Source: DASVWZ01 sp963708575
GTDB taxonomy: Bacteria; Acidobacteriota; Terriglobia; Terriglobales; Acidobacteriaceae
Direction of reading: 5' to 3'
NCBI GenBank assembly: GCA_963708575.1
Contig: CAVPTB010000007.1
Location: forward strand, 2,046,001 to 2,110,000
DNA: 64,000 bases
The notes below the pieces were generated by a model, which was given only the letters and a program-made list of their open reading frames with translations, did no database searches and was not told the DNA's origin. Shown here piece after piece: positions 16,899-25,615 of the stretch; the stretch's first letter is position 1; every line of letters begins with the position of its first letter. Both the position numbers and the translations under genes were made by a program.

Positions 16899-19856
16899 TT
16901 AATTCACGGGACCTAAATATTCATCCAGCCAGTTGAGCGATTCCTTGATCAATTCATTCCGCGGAATATTGTGGCTTGTATCAAAGAGAAGATGTTTCTT
17001 CTGGTCCTTCTTCGATCCCAGCAATCGATAGAAAGGATCCTGTGTCGATTCCACGGGAAAGAAAAAGTCGTAACGCCCATTCAGCATGAGCACCGGCTGC
17101 TTCACCCGGGAAACGAAGTTGATGGTATCGACCTCGGGAAGGGAGCGGTGGAAGTCGAGTCCACCTAGCGCCAGGACCACAACCTTGATTCGCGGATCGA
17201 CCGCGGGCACGATCCCGCCCATCTCCGCGCCCCAGCTGTATCCGTAGTAAGCGACTTTGTCGCGGTCGAGTTCCGGACGCGTCTGCACATAATCAATCGC
17301 CCGCGACGCATCTTTCACCCACATGATCACGTGGTCCCGCCAGGTGCTGCTCGTGTTCGCCACATCTGACTCCATGCCGTCGCCCCGCTCATACGTGCTC
17401 TTGTACACCGGATAAATCACCGCGCGTCCGCTCCGCAGAATGCCGTCCAGCGCCGAAGTCGTATACATAGAAAATGTCCGCAACAGCAACGCATTCGATC
17501 CCGGAAAGAACACAATCGTCTGATAGGGCGGCTTCCCCTTCTTGGGAAGAAACAGATACGTAATCGCCCGTTCGTTCCCATAAGCCGCCGCGTAAGTAAT
17601 CTTCTCCGCCTTCCAGTCGTCTTCATCTTTGCCGTAGGGCTCGATCGTGGCATTCAGCGGCGACTGATCATACGAGTACAGACTGCGATAAGCCTGATAC
17701 AGCTGATCGGACGCAGGCTTCTCTTTACTCAAGTCCCGTCGCGGCGACGGCATCGCAGCAAACGCGACTTTGGGAATCGCGTCCACGTCAATGTACTTCA
17801 CGCAACGAAATCCAATATTGGCCACCCTCAGAAACGGCGACTGCGCATCCGGATCGATGAACATGTACGTAGGTTCATCCCACGCCCCGCCAAGAACGTA
17901 TCGCTTGTCCGTCTCGGCTTCCGTGGCAATCCACTCCTTCACATTGCCCGCCATGTCATAGTTGCCCCACGGACTCATATCCGGCTTACTGCCGACCGGC
18001 AAAACGCCCGGCCCGCCAAAGTTGCTCGCGGGCACAATGAACGATGCCGCAAACGGCCCCGCCGCGCGGTTCCAGTGATAAATCGTCGGCAGACTTTTCC
18101 CGGCAAACTCGGCATAGGCGGCCGCCTCGTACCAGCTGATCCCCGTGACCGGCAGATCGTCCTGCCCTTTCGGATATTCCCCCTGAATCCAATCCTTCGG
18201 ACCCGGCCTCCCCGCGGCGTCGCGAAACTGCGCCATCGCTTCGTCCCATGAGAGACGCTTCCCATCGCGCACAAAGTCAAATTTCCAATAATCCCGCTTC
18301 TGATATCCACCCTGATCGACGAACGCCTTGTACTGCCGGTTTGTCACTTCGTATTGATCGATCCAATAATCTTTCAGATCGAGTTCCGGCATCCCTTCAT
18401 AGCCCGGAATGTAGAGTGGCTTGAAATATTTCGAGGTCGATACTCGAACCATTCCAGCGGGAATCTTGTCCGTCTCATCGAGAGTGGCGCTTCCCGAAAC
18501 CGGCTCACCGGGCGGCGGGGCCGACCGGGAAATCAGGCTGGTCGTGGTGCGCAGAACCGTACCGAAGCCTGCCTTTTCGAACTTCCAGATAAACATACCC
18601 CGCGGCTGTCGCACGTTCTGAAACGGAGTCTGTCCGACCAACTCCCACGGACCGTTCGGATCTACATAAGCCCGGCGATAAACCGTGGCTCCCGGCGGAG
18701 TCGTTTCAACTGACATTTGGTAGGAAATTGCCGGCCATATCTTGTTGAGTACCGGATCGCCCGCAATCGACTTCTCCGCTTTCTCGGCCAGCGCATACGC
18801 CTCGGGAAATTTTCCCTGATCGGCCAGGCGGGAAATCTCCGGCACAGCGACCTCCCGCGCCCAACGCGCATCGCGAAAACGCTTCACCTGCCAGACAATC
18901 CCCGCAACCAAAAGAATCATGATCAGGAGCAGTGGAATGAGCAATCGCGGACGCTGCACTTCCCGCACAATTCGCGCGGGACTCAACCTCGCCCCGGATT
19001 CAGGAAACAGCAGCTCGCGACAGTTCCTCAGCTGCTGCGCAAGTTCTCGGCCGGAAGCGTAGCGAGCCGCCGGATCTTTCTTTAAACAACGAGCCACGAT
19101 GCGTCGCAGCTCTGGAGGCACATCCCGCCTGACTTCGCTCAGCGGCTGCGGATCGTCTCGCATGACCGCCGAAAGCAAAGCCGCGCTGGATTGTCCCTGA
19201 AAAGCCCGGCGTCCTGTGAGCATTTCGTAAAGCACCGACCCAAACGAAAAGATGTCGCTGCGCGCATCCACCGGCTTACCTTCCGCCTGCTCCGGCGACA
19301 TGTACGCTACTGTGCCCACGATCATTCCGGGCGAAGTCGCAAGTGTCGCATCTTCTCCGCCCTTGGCTGTCGCGGGTCCCGCCAGTTTGGCCAGACCGAA
19401 ATCTAGCACTTTAACCAGACCGCTTTCATCCACCATGATGTTTGCGGGTTTCAGATCGCGGTGCACAACGCCCGCCGAGTGCGCCCGCGACAAAGCGTCG
19501 GCAATCTGTACGGCATACTTCAAGACGAGATCTGTGGCCATTCCTCCGGGAGGAATCAACTTGTCGAGGGTTTGCCCGGCTACGTACTCCATGACCATGA
19601 AGTCCACGCCGTCCTGCTCGCCAATGTCATGCAAGACGCAGATGTTGGGGTGCTGCAAGCTAGAGATCGACTTGGCCTCCTGCTCAAAGCGTTCGCGCAG
19701 TTCGGGATTCGAGGAAAGATGAGCCGGCAGAATCTTGATTGCGACAGTACGGTGCAACCGCGTGTCGCGCGCCCGATACACCTCTCCCATGCCTCCTGCG
19801 CCGAGAGGCGATTGGATTTCGTACGGTCCCAGCCTGGTGCCAGAGGTGAGTGTCAT
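16899..19856 (-). CDS. Membrane Ser/Thr kinase fused to PEGA, FGE-sulfatase and alpha/beta-hydrolase domains
   Basis: A 985-residue multidomain protein. Residues 10-280 form a Hanks-type kinase with G-loop GAGGMGEVY, Lys41 in VAIK, catalytic Asp134 in HRDLKPAN and DFG at 152-154. One transmembrane helix follows at about 305-323, so the rest faces outside. Residues 380-435 look like a PEGA domain (VETTPPGATVYRR). Residues about 465-690 are an FGE-sulfatase/SUMF1-type domain (WIDQYEVTNRQYKAF, MAGNVKEW, GFRCV). Residues 740-985 are a dienelactone-hydrolase-like domain with GYSWG. The two catalytic cysteines of true formylglycine-generating enzymes are absent from the segment between LGGAW and GFRC, so the domain is probably a binding module. 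ATG 19856 is preferred to TTG 19868. It is divergent from an HtrA-like gene. Confidence 0.93.
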   Translation of the reverse strand: MTLTSGTRLGPYEIQSPLGAGGMGEVYRARDTRLHRTVAIKILPAHLSSNPELRERFEQEAKSISSLQHPNICVLHDIGEQDGVDFMVMEYVAGQTLDKLIPPGGMATDLVLKYAVQIADALSRAHSAGVVHRDLKPANIMVDESGLVKVLDFGLAKLAGPATAKGGEDATLATSPGMIVGTVAYMSPEQAEGKPVDARSDIFSFGSVLYEMLTGRRAFQGQSSAALLSAVMRDDPQPLSEVRRDVPPELRRIVARCLKKDPAARYASGRELAQQLRNCRELLFPESGARLSPARIVREVQRPRLLIPLLLIMILLVAGIVWQVKRFRDARWAREVAVPEISRLADQGKFPEAYALAEKAEKSIAGDPVLNKIWPAISYQMSVETTPPGATVYRRAYVDPNGPWELVGQTPFQNVRQPRGMFIWKFEKAGFGTVLRTTTSLISRSAPPPGEPVSGSATLDETDKIPAGMVRVSTSKYFKPLYIPGYEGMPELDLKDYWIDQYEVTNRQYKAFVDQGGYQKRDYWKFDFVRDGKRLSWDEAMAQFRDAAGRPGPKDWIQGEYPKGQDDLPVTGISWYEAAAYAEFAGKSLPTIYHWNRAAGPFAASFIVPASNFGGPGVLPVGSKPDMSPWGNYDMAGNVKEWIATEAETDKRYVLGGAWDEPTYMFIDPDAQSPFLRVANIGFRCVKYIDVDAIPKVAFAAMPSPRRDLSKEKPASDQLYQAYRSLYSYDQSPLNATIEPYGKDEDDWKAEKITYAAAYGNERAITYLFLPKKGKPPYQTIVFFPGSNALLLRTFSMYTTSALDGILRSGRAVIYPVYKSTYERGDGMESDVANTSSTWRDHVIMWVKDASRAIDYVQTRPELDRDKVAYYGYSWGAEMGGIVPAVDPRIKVVVLALGGLDFHRSLPEVDTINFVSRVKQPVLMLNGRYDFFFPVESTQDPFYRLLGSKKDQKKHLLFDTSHNIPRNELIKESLNWLDEYLGPVN

Positions 19857-19956
19857 CGGTGGGGCCAATTATAGCGTCAGGCTCCAAACATCAATTCGCT
19901 AGTTGGGGTTTGAGCTCGCCCTGAATCCCCGCCGCTCCGTCTTTCATCTACCTCCT

Positions 19957-20988
19957 ATGAATTACGAAAGCAGTTTTCGTTCGCTAGGCGACCATTCCGA
20001 ATTGCCTCTGCAGCCCTCGCCGCCCGCGGGCCAGAACGACGCCGCACTGCTCGACGCTTACTCCCATGCCGTCGTCGGAGCAGCCGAGAAGATCAGTCCG
20101 TCGGTGGTGAAGATCGATGTGGCGCAGGTCGCTCGCGGCCGCAATGGCGAGTCGCGCGAGCGGCAAGGCGGAGGCTCGGGATTTATTTTCACGCCTGACG
20201 GCCTGGTGCTCACTAACAGCCACGTCGTCCACGACGCCAGTCGCATCGCTGTGTCGCTTGCCGATGGCCGGCACTTCCCCGCTCACACCATCGGCGACGA
20301 TCCTGCGACCGACTTGGCGGTCATTCGCGTCGATGCGCCCAATTTGATTGCCGCTCCGCTCGGCGACTCTAAACATCTTCGTGTCGGGCAGCTGGCGATC
20401 GCTATAGGCAATCCCTATGGCTTTCAATACACCGTGACGGCCGGCGTGGTGAGCGCTTTGGGTCGGTCGTTGCGTTCCTACTCCGGACGGCTAATCGATG
20501 ACGTCATCCAAACCGACGCTTCTCTGAATCCCGGAAATTCCGGGGGCCCCCTGGTCACGTCTGACGGGGTTGTTATCGGCGTGAATACCGCCACCATCGC
20601 GGGGGCGCAGGGGCTGTGTTTCGCGATCGGTATCAACACCGCCAAGTTCGTTGCCGGACGCCTGTTGCGCGACGGCAGAATCCGCCGTAGCTACATCGGA
20701 GTGGAAGCGCAAAGCACTCCGCTGCATCGCCGATTAGTGCGCTTCTACGATTTGCCGCAAGAGAGTGGGGTGGTGGTGATCTCGGTGACCGAAGGGGGTC
20801 CTGCCCGCCGAGCCGGTTTACGCGAAGGCGACGTGATTGTCGCGCTCGATGGCAAGGCCGTCGGCGGAGTCGATGATCTCCACCGTTTGCTGACCGACGC
20901 CCGAGTCGGAGTGAGTAGCACCCTGACCGTTCTCCGCTACACCGAAAGGCTCGAATTGAAGGTGGTGCCCGAAGAAGTGAAGGGATAA
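19957..20988 (+). CDS. HtrA/DegP-like S1C serine protease with one PDZ domain
   Basis: The 343-residue protein carries the trypsin-like triad His89 (LTNSHVVHDA), Asp119 (PATDLAVIRVD) and Ser195 (NPGNSGGPLV). A single PDZ domain spans about residues 250-335 (GVVVISVTEGGPARRAGLRE). HtrA proteases degrade misfolded envelope proteins. Here there is no signal peptide or membrane helix before the protease domain, whichever start is used (ATG 19957 or the TTG at 19903). Either the protein is cytoplasmic or it is exported in an unusual way. It lies divergent from the kinase and upstream of the uppS cluster with its own 127-nt gap. Confidence 0.9.
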   Translation: MNYESSFRSLGDHSELPLQPSPPAGQNDAALLDAYSHAVVGAAEKISPSVVKIDVAQVARGRNGESRERQGGGSGFIFTPDGLVLTNSHVVHDASRIAVSLADGRHFPAHTIGDDPATDLAVIRVDAPNLIAAPLGDSKHLRVGQLAIAIGNPYGFQYTVTAGVVSALGRSLRSYSGRLIDDVIQTDASLNPGNSGGPLVTSDGVVIGVNTATIAGAQGLCFAIGINTAKFVAGRLLRDGRIRRSYIGVEAQSTPLHRRLVRFYDLPQESGVVVISVTEGGPARRAGLREGDVIVALDGKAVGGVDDLHRLLTDARVGVSSTLTVLRYTERLELKVVPEEVKG

Positions 20989-21114
20989 GACCGTTTTCGC
21001 GGTAACGATCTGGGTGCAGCCCCATCCCCCGGGAACTTCAGTTTAACAAAGCACTTTGCGTCATTGCGTCCACCTTCCCTCCTATGTTAGCTTCATGAAA
21101 CAGCAGAGGTTAGC

Positions 21115-21933
21115 TTGCAACACACAGTTCCGGACGGGCTGGACCGCAAAGAGGTTGAAGTTTATCTGCGGCTGGATCCGAAACGGCTCCCGAAACACAT
21201 CGCCATCATCATGGACGGCAACGGCCGCTGGGCTCGTAAACGCCACCTGCCGCGCATCGCCGGACATCGCGCCGGGGTGTCTTCGGTCCGCTCCGCTGTC
21301 GAGACCGCTTCCAACATCGGAATTTCCGCTTTAACTCTGTACGCGTTCTCGGAAGAAAATTGGAAGAAGCGTCCGCCCAGCGAAGTGAATTTCCTGATGA
21401 GCTTGCTCTGCCGCTACCTCAAGGGCGAAGTGCCGACGCTCAACAAAAACAATATTCGGCTCGAGTACATCGGTCGCCAGCACGAGCTTCCCCTCGCCGT
21501 CCAACAGAAGATGAAGTGGGCGAGCGACGCAACCTCACAGAACACCGGCATGGTCCTGACTCTGGCTCTGAACTACAGCGCGCGAACCGAAATCGTCGAC
21601 GCCTTCCAGTCCATGCTTGTTGCTGCCATGAGCAACGGTGGCGTGGATCACCTCAAGATCGATGAAGACATGGTCAGCCGTCATCTTTATACCGGGCATC
21701 TCCCCGACCCGGATCTGGTGATTCGCACCAGTGGTGAAATGCGCCTCAGCAATTTCCTGTTGTGGCAACTGGCGTACGCGGAAATCTACGTCACGCCGAC
21801 GCTGTGGCCGGAATTTCGCGGAACCCACCTGCTTGAGGCCGTTGCCGAATTTCAAAAGCGCGATCGCCGTTACGGCGGATTGACGGAAGATGGCTCCGCT
21901 GTCCCCCATCCCTCAAAGAAAGCCCGGGGCTAA
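21115..21933 (+). CDS. uppS: Isoprenyl (undecaprenyl) diphosphate synthase
   Basis: The enzyme condenses farnesyl-PP with isopentenyl-PP to make undecaprenyl-PP, the lipid carrier for peptidoglycan. The 272-residue protein has the active-site motif IIMDGNGRWA with the catalytic Asp34, then AGHRAG, LTLYAFSEENWKRP-like segment (here NWKKRPPSEV) and the C-terminal RTSGEMRLSNFLLWQLAYAE. The start is TTG 21115, preceded by AGAGG. It is the first gene of a tightly spaced cluster, with cdsA starting 3 nt after its stop. The C-terminal tail after RYGG is a little longer than usual. Confidence 0.96.
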   Translation: MQHTVPDGLDRKEVEVYLRLDPKRLPKHIAIIMDGNGRWARKRHLPRIAGHRAGVSSVRSAVETASNIGISALTLYAFSEENWKKRPPSEVNFLMSLLCRYLKGEVPTLNKNNIRLEYIGRQHELPLAVQQKMKWASDATSQNTGMVLTLALNYSARTEIVDAFQSMLVAAMSNGGVDHLKIDEDMVSRHLYTGHLPDPDLVIRTSGEMRLSNFLLWQLAYAEIYVTPTLWPEFRGTHLLEAVAEFQKRDRRYGGLTEDGSAVPHPSKKARG

Positions 21934-21936
21934 GGC

Positions 21937-22839
21937 TTGCAACTCCTCAAGCGCATTCTCACCGCAGTTGTCCTGATCCCGATCGTTCTGGTCCTGATTT
22001 TGCGCGCTCCCGTTCCGGTTCTCGCGCTGGTTGCGGCCCTGGTGGCGCTACTCAGCGTGCAGGAACTGTTGAAGCTAGCCGAGCCTTACGGCATCCGGCC
22101 CATGCTTTGGCCCACTTATATTTTCATTGGACTGTTTTTCGTCGTTCTGGCGATTCCCCTGGGTGAGAGCAAGCCTCTTCTGTCGTCCGCCGTCTTTATT
22201 TATTCGGCGGGATTCGCGGCGGCGATCGCTCCATTTGTATTTCTCACCATCGGAATGCGTCGCGCCAACCTGAGCACCGCCTTCCCGGCCGCCCTCGTGT
22301 CCAGCTTCGCTTTCGTCTATGTCGCGTTGCCGTTGGGATTTCTCGTTCAACTGCGCGAGCAATGGTCTGGAGCATTCCTGCTGCTGTACCTGCTGCTATT
22401 GGTGTGGGCGGGAGACATCTTCGCTTACTTTGTCGGAAAGTCGCTGGGACGTCACCTGATGTCGCCGCGCATCAGCCCAAAGAAAACCTGGGAAGGCGCC
22501 ATCGCTTCCCTGCTCGCCAGTCTGGTGGTGGGAATGTTGCTCTACAATTATGCCCTTCCCATCAGCACTGCACTATTGAATGCGCATCTCATCGATCGCC
22601 GCGATGGCTTCTTCGCTCTGCAGAAACCTGCGCTGTGGCCAACGCTGCTGTTGTCGGCGGCGATCAATATAGCGGCGCAACTGGGAGATCTCGTCGAGTC
22701 GCTGATCAAGCGAGGTGCTGGAGTGAAAGATTCTGGCGCGATTTTACCCGGCCACGGAGGCATGCTCGACCGCATCGACGCCCTGCTCTTTGCCGCTCCA
22801 GTGCTGTGGTACTATGCGGCTTGGCGCGTGATGCAGTAA
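21937..22839 (+). CDS. cdsA: Phosphatidate cytidylyltransferase
   Basis: CdsA makes CDP-diacylglycerol for phospholipid synthesis at the inner membrane. The 300-residue protein is strongly hydrophobic with about eight transmembrane segments. It carries the family signature near the C-terminus, with RISPKKTWEG and then KRGAGVKDSGAILPGHGGML and DRID, where the Asp residues coordinate metal. The start is TTG 21937, only 3 nt after the uppS stop, so translation is probably coupled. The following gene, dxr, begins 94 nt later after a palindromic repeat. Confidence 0.95.
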   Translation: MQLLKRILTAVVLIPIVLVLILRAPVPVLALVAALVALLSVQELLKLAEPYGIRPMLWPTYIFIGLFFVVLAIPLGESKPLLSSAVFIYSAGFAAAIAPFVFLTIGMRRANLSTAFPAALVSSFAFVYVALPLGFLVQLREQWSGAFLLLYLLLLVWAGDIFAYFVGKSLGRHLMSPRISPKKTWEGAIASLLASLVVGMLLYNYALPISTALLNAHLIDRRDGFFALQKPALWPTLLLSAAINIAAQLGDLVESLIKRGAGVKDSGAILPGHGGMLDRIDALLFAAPVLWYYAAWRVMQ

Positions 22840-22848
22840 GGTTTTTCT

Positions 22849-22923
22849 GTCGTTGTTCGTTTGTCATTAGTCGCTGGCGATCCAGGTCGATCGACTGACG
22901 ACTAACGACCAATGACCAACGAC
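22849..22923. repeat. Imperfect inverted repeat built of GTCGTTNGTC-like units, in the cdsA-dxr gap
   Basis: The left arm (22849-22877) reads GTCGTTGTTCGTTTGTCATT and continues TAGTCGCTGG. The right arm (22892-22923) contains CGACTAACGACCAATGACC and ends CAACGAC, close to the reverse complement. It fills most of the gap and could fold into a hairpin in the mRNA between cdsA and dxr. A related GTCGTCG direct repeat lies at 48459-48485. Confidence 0.55.
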
Positions 22924-22933
22924 TTTCCTATTT

Positions 22934-24142
22934 ATGAAGCGTATTGCCATCCTGGGTTCCACCGGCTCCATCGGACGCAGCACCCTCAGTGTTGTCGAAT
23001 CGTATCCCGACCGCTTTGCCGTCGCGACCCTAGCCGCGGGGCGCAATATCGACGCCGCGTTCGAGCAGGCCGTCCGCTGGAAGCCTCGCCTGATTTCCGT
23101 AGCTGACGAAACTGACGCGGAACAATTGCGCGCAAGGCTCAAGCAAAAGGGACTCTCCGAAATAGCTATCACGCATGGCTCCGCCGGGACCGTCCAGGTT
23201 GCGACTCATCCTGAAGCCGACTTCGTGGTCAGCGCCATCGTGGGAGTCGCCGGACTCGAAGCTACCTACGAAGCCGTCCGCGCCGGAAAAACCGTGGGAC
23301 TCGCCAACAAGGAATGTCTGGTCGCCGCTGGGGAGCTCATAACGGCCGAGGCTCGTCGCCAGGGCAAACCGCTTCTCCCCATCGATAGTGAACACAACGC
23401 CGTCCACCAGTGCCTGCGCGGCGGGCGCATGGACGAGGTCCGCCAGATCTGGCTGACTGCCTCCGGGGGTCCTTTCCTTCACACGCCGCGTACGCAATTT
23501 TCCTCAATTACGGTGGACCAGGCGCTCAATCACCCCACCTGGAAGATGGGCCGCCGCATCACGATTGATTCCGCCACCCTGATGAACAAGGGATTCGAAG
23601 TCATTGAAGCTTGCCGCCTGTTTAACTTGCCGCCCAGCCAGATTCAGGTGATTGTCCATCCCCAGTCGACCATCCATTCCATGGTCGAGTTCGTGGATGG
23701 CAGCATACTTGCTCAATTCTCTGTAACCGACATGCGCCTGCCGATTCTCTACGCTTTGACCTACCCGGACCGTATTCCGTCGGATATGCGCTTCCCGGTC
23801 ATAGACTTACGGCATCTGGAGTTCTGCCCGCCTGACATGGAAAAATTCCCTTGCCTGCGCCTGGCTTACGAAGCTGGAGCGGCGGGCGGGGCGAAAACCG
23901 TGGCCTTGAACGCCGCCGATGAGGTTGCCGTGGCCGCCTTTCTCGATGGTTGTATCGGCTTTAATGAGATTCCGCGTGTTATTGAGGAAGTTCTCGATGA
24001 AACGCCCGCGGTTAAACTTGAATCTATTAAAGAAGTGCTCAGGGCAGATCAGCAAGCTCGCCACATGGCAGGACTTAAAATTGAACAACTCGGCCGTAAT
24101 GCAATCCTGAAGCCCGCCTCGGCCGTACTACCAGGGGAATAA
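22934..24142 (+). CDS. dxr: 1-deoxy-D-xylulose 5-phosphate reductoisomerase
   Basis: Dxr makes 2-C-methyl-D-erythritol 4-phosphate, the first committed step of the MEP isoprenoid pathway. The 402-residue protein starts with the NADPH site ILGSTGSIGRSTL. It has GLANKECLVAAG, the metal and substrate residues in PIDSEHNAVHQCL, and TASGGPFLHTP. The middle part NHPTWKMGRRITIDSATLMN followed by KGFEVIEACRLF is typical. It sits between cdsA and rseP, a common bacterial arrangement, with ispG of the same pathway 3.3 kb downstream. ATG 22934 begins right at the Rossmann fold as expected. Confidence 0.97.
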   Translation: MKRIAILGSTGSIGRSTLSVVESYPDRFAVATLAAGRNIDAAFEQAVRWKPRLISVADETDAEQLRARLKQKGLSEIAITHGSAGTVQVATHPEADFVVSAIVGVAGLEATYEAVRAGKTVGLANKECLVAAGELITAEARRQGKPLLPIDSEHNAVHQCLRGGRMDEVRQIWLTASGGPFLHTPRTQFSSITVDQALNHPTWKMGRRITIDSATLMNKGFEVIEACRLFNLPPSQIQVIVHPQSTIHSMVEFVDGSILAQFSVTDMRLPILYALTYPDRIPSDMRFPVIDLRHLEFCPPDMEKFPCLRLAYEAGAAGGAKTVALNAADEVAVAAFLDGCIGFNEIPRVIEEVLDETPAVKLESIKEVLRADQQARHMAGLKIEQLGRNAILKPASAVLPGE

Positions 24143-24151
24143 TCAAACTTT

Positions 24152-25492
24152 ATGTCGGAATTTTTTACAGCTGTGCTCGCGGTCGCGGTGGTTCTCGGAT
24201 TCATGATTCTTATCCATGAATTCGGCCATTACGCGGCAGCCAAGCTTCTCGGCGTGCGGGTAGAAGTGTTTTCTATCGGGTTCGGCAAGCGTCTGCTGGG
24301 CTTCCGCCGCGGCGAAACCGATTACCGTCTCAGCGCCATTCCGTTGGGCGGCTACGTCAAGATGAGCGGCGAGAACCCCATGGACCAGCTCACCAGCGAT
24401 CCCGCTGAGTTCATGAACCATCCCCGATGGCACCGTTTCATCATCGCCATCGCCGGCCCCATGATGAATATCCTTCTGGCCATCGGCCTCCTTACCGCCG
24501 TTTACATGTTCCATTACGAATACCTGGCGGTTTTGGATGAGCCAACGGTGATTGGCTGGGTGACTCCGGATACACCGGCGTCCAATGCCGGGATGCAAGT
24601 CGGCGACCGGATTACGGCGATTGATGGAATCCAGAATCCGAACTGGGAGCAGATCGCAAACAAGGAGGCTTTGAGTCCCAACCAAGCCCTTCCGGTTACG
24701 ATCGTGCGTGGCGGTCAGACCATCGAAACATCGGTCACTCCCGTGACCTACGGAGCTAACCGGCTGGGATACGTGGGTTGGACTCCCAAGGAGCCCAGCT
24801 TCACTATCACCGAAATCGAATCCGATATGCCAGCCGAAAAGGCCGGCATGAAACTTGGCGACAACATCGTTTCCGTGAATGGTCAGGACCTGCCGGGCCT
24901 CGAGGCGATGGTCGATCTCCTCAAGCGCACCAAGGACCAGCCTCTTGATATCACCGTCATTCGTAACGGGCAGCGAGTGAGTTTCACGGTGAAGCCGGTG
25001 CTGACGGACGTAAAGGGCGAGGAGCGCTATCGCATCGGGATTGGCAGCCTGCCCACCAAAGTCACCACTCTGCCGTTTGCTGCTGCGTTGTCACGCTCTC
25101 TCGATCGCAACCGGCAAGGTTCTTTGCTGATTCTCGAACTCGTGCAGAAAATGATTCAACGCAAGATCTCGGTGAAGTCCATCGAAGGGCCAATCGGGAT
25201 CGGCCGAGCAGCAGGTCAAGCAGCATCGGAAAAGGGTTGGACTCCGCTGCTTGAACTTACTTCCGCGATCAGCTTGAATCTCGGTATCTTCAACCTGTTG
25301 CCCATTCCGATTCTGGACGGCGGCGTCATTCTTCTCTTGCTGGTCGAGAGCCTGATGCGGCGCGACATCAGCCTGCAAATCAAAGAGCGGATCTACCAGG
25401 CCGCATTCGTATTCCTGGTGCTGTTTGCGGTGATGGTGATCTACAACGACATCGCAAAATCGCTGCCGGGGCTGGCTGGAAGATTGCCGTAG
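24152..25492 (+). CDS. rseP: RIP zinc metalloprotease RseP (site-2 protease)
   Basis: A 446-residue inner-membrane site-2 protease. The zinc motif HEFGH (His22, Glu23, His26) is in the first transmembrane helix and the third ligand motif NLLPIPILDGG is near the C-terminus. Two PDZ domains lie between (PDTPASNAGMQVGDRITAID and SDMPAEKAGMKLGDNIVSVN). In E. coli the enzyme cleaves the anti-sigma factor RseA and remnant signal peptides; the substrate here is not known. The start lies 9 nt after the dxr stop, so it belongs to the uppS-cdsA-dxr-rseP operon. A palindromic element follows the stop. Confidence 0.96.
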   Translation: MSEFFTAVLAVAVVLGFMILIHEFGHYAAAKLLGVRVEVFSIGFGKRLLGFRRGETDYRLSAIPLGGYVKMSGENPMDQLTSDPAEFMNHPRWHRFIIAIAGPMMNILLAIGLLTAVYMFHYEYLAVLDEPTVIGWVTPDTPASNAGMQVGDRITAIDGIQNPNWEQIANKEALSPNQALPVTIVRGGQTIETSVTPVTYGANRLGYVGWTPKEPSFTITEIESDMPAEKAGMKLGDNIVSVNGQDLPGLEAMVDLLKRTKDQPLDITVIRNGQRVSFTVKPVLTDVKGEERYRIGIGSLPTKVTTLPFAAALSRSLDRNRQGSLLILELVQKMIQRKISVKSIEGPIGIGRAAGQAASEKGWTPLLELTSAISLNLGIFNLLPIPILDGGVILLLLVESLMRRDISLQIKERIYQAAFVFLVLFAVMVIYNDIAKSLPGLAGRLP

Positions 25493-25520
25493 TTTCAAGT
25501 TTCAACGGACCAAGTTGAGG

Positions 25521-25556
25521 TTGCCCCATCCTTCGCGATTTTCGAAGGATGGGCAA
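25521..25556. repeat. Dispersed palindrome, copy 1 (between rseP and a convergent gene)
   Basis: TTGCCCCATCCTTCG (25521-25535) pairs with CGAAGGATGGGCAA (25543-25556) with one bulged base and a 7-nt loop. It is 28 nt after the rseP stop, between convergent genes, so it may terminate transcription in both directions. Related copies lie near 58159 and 59268. Confidence 0.75.
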
Positions 25557-25615
25557 CGATGCCGCACGGAAAAGCCTGCAATCCACTCCGCGAACCTCAT
25601 CACGGGCCCTTTCTC

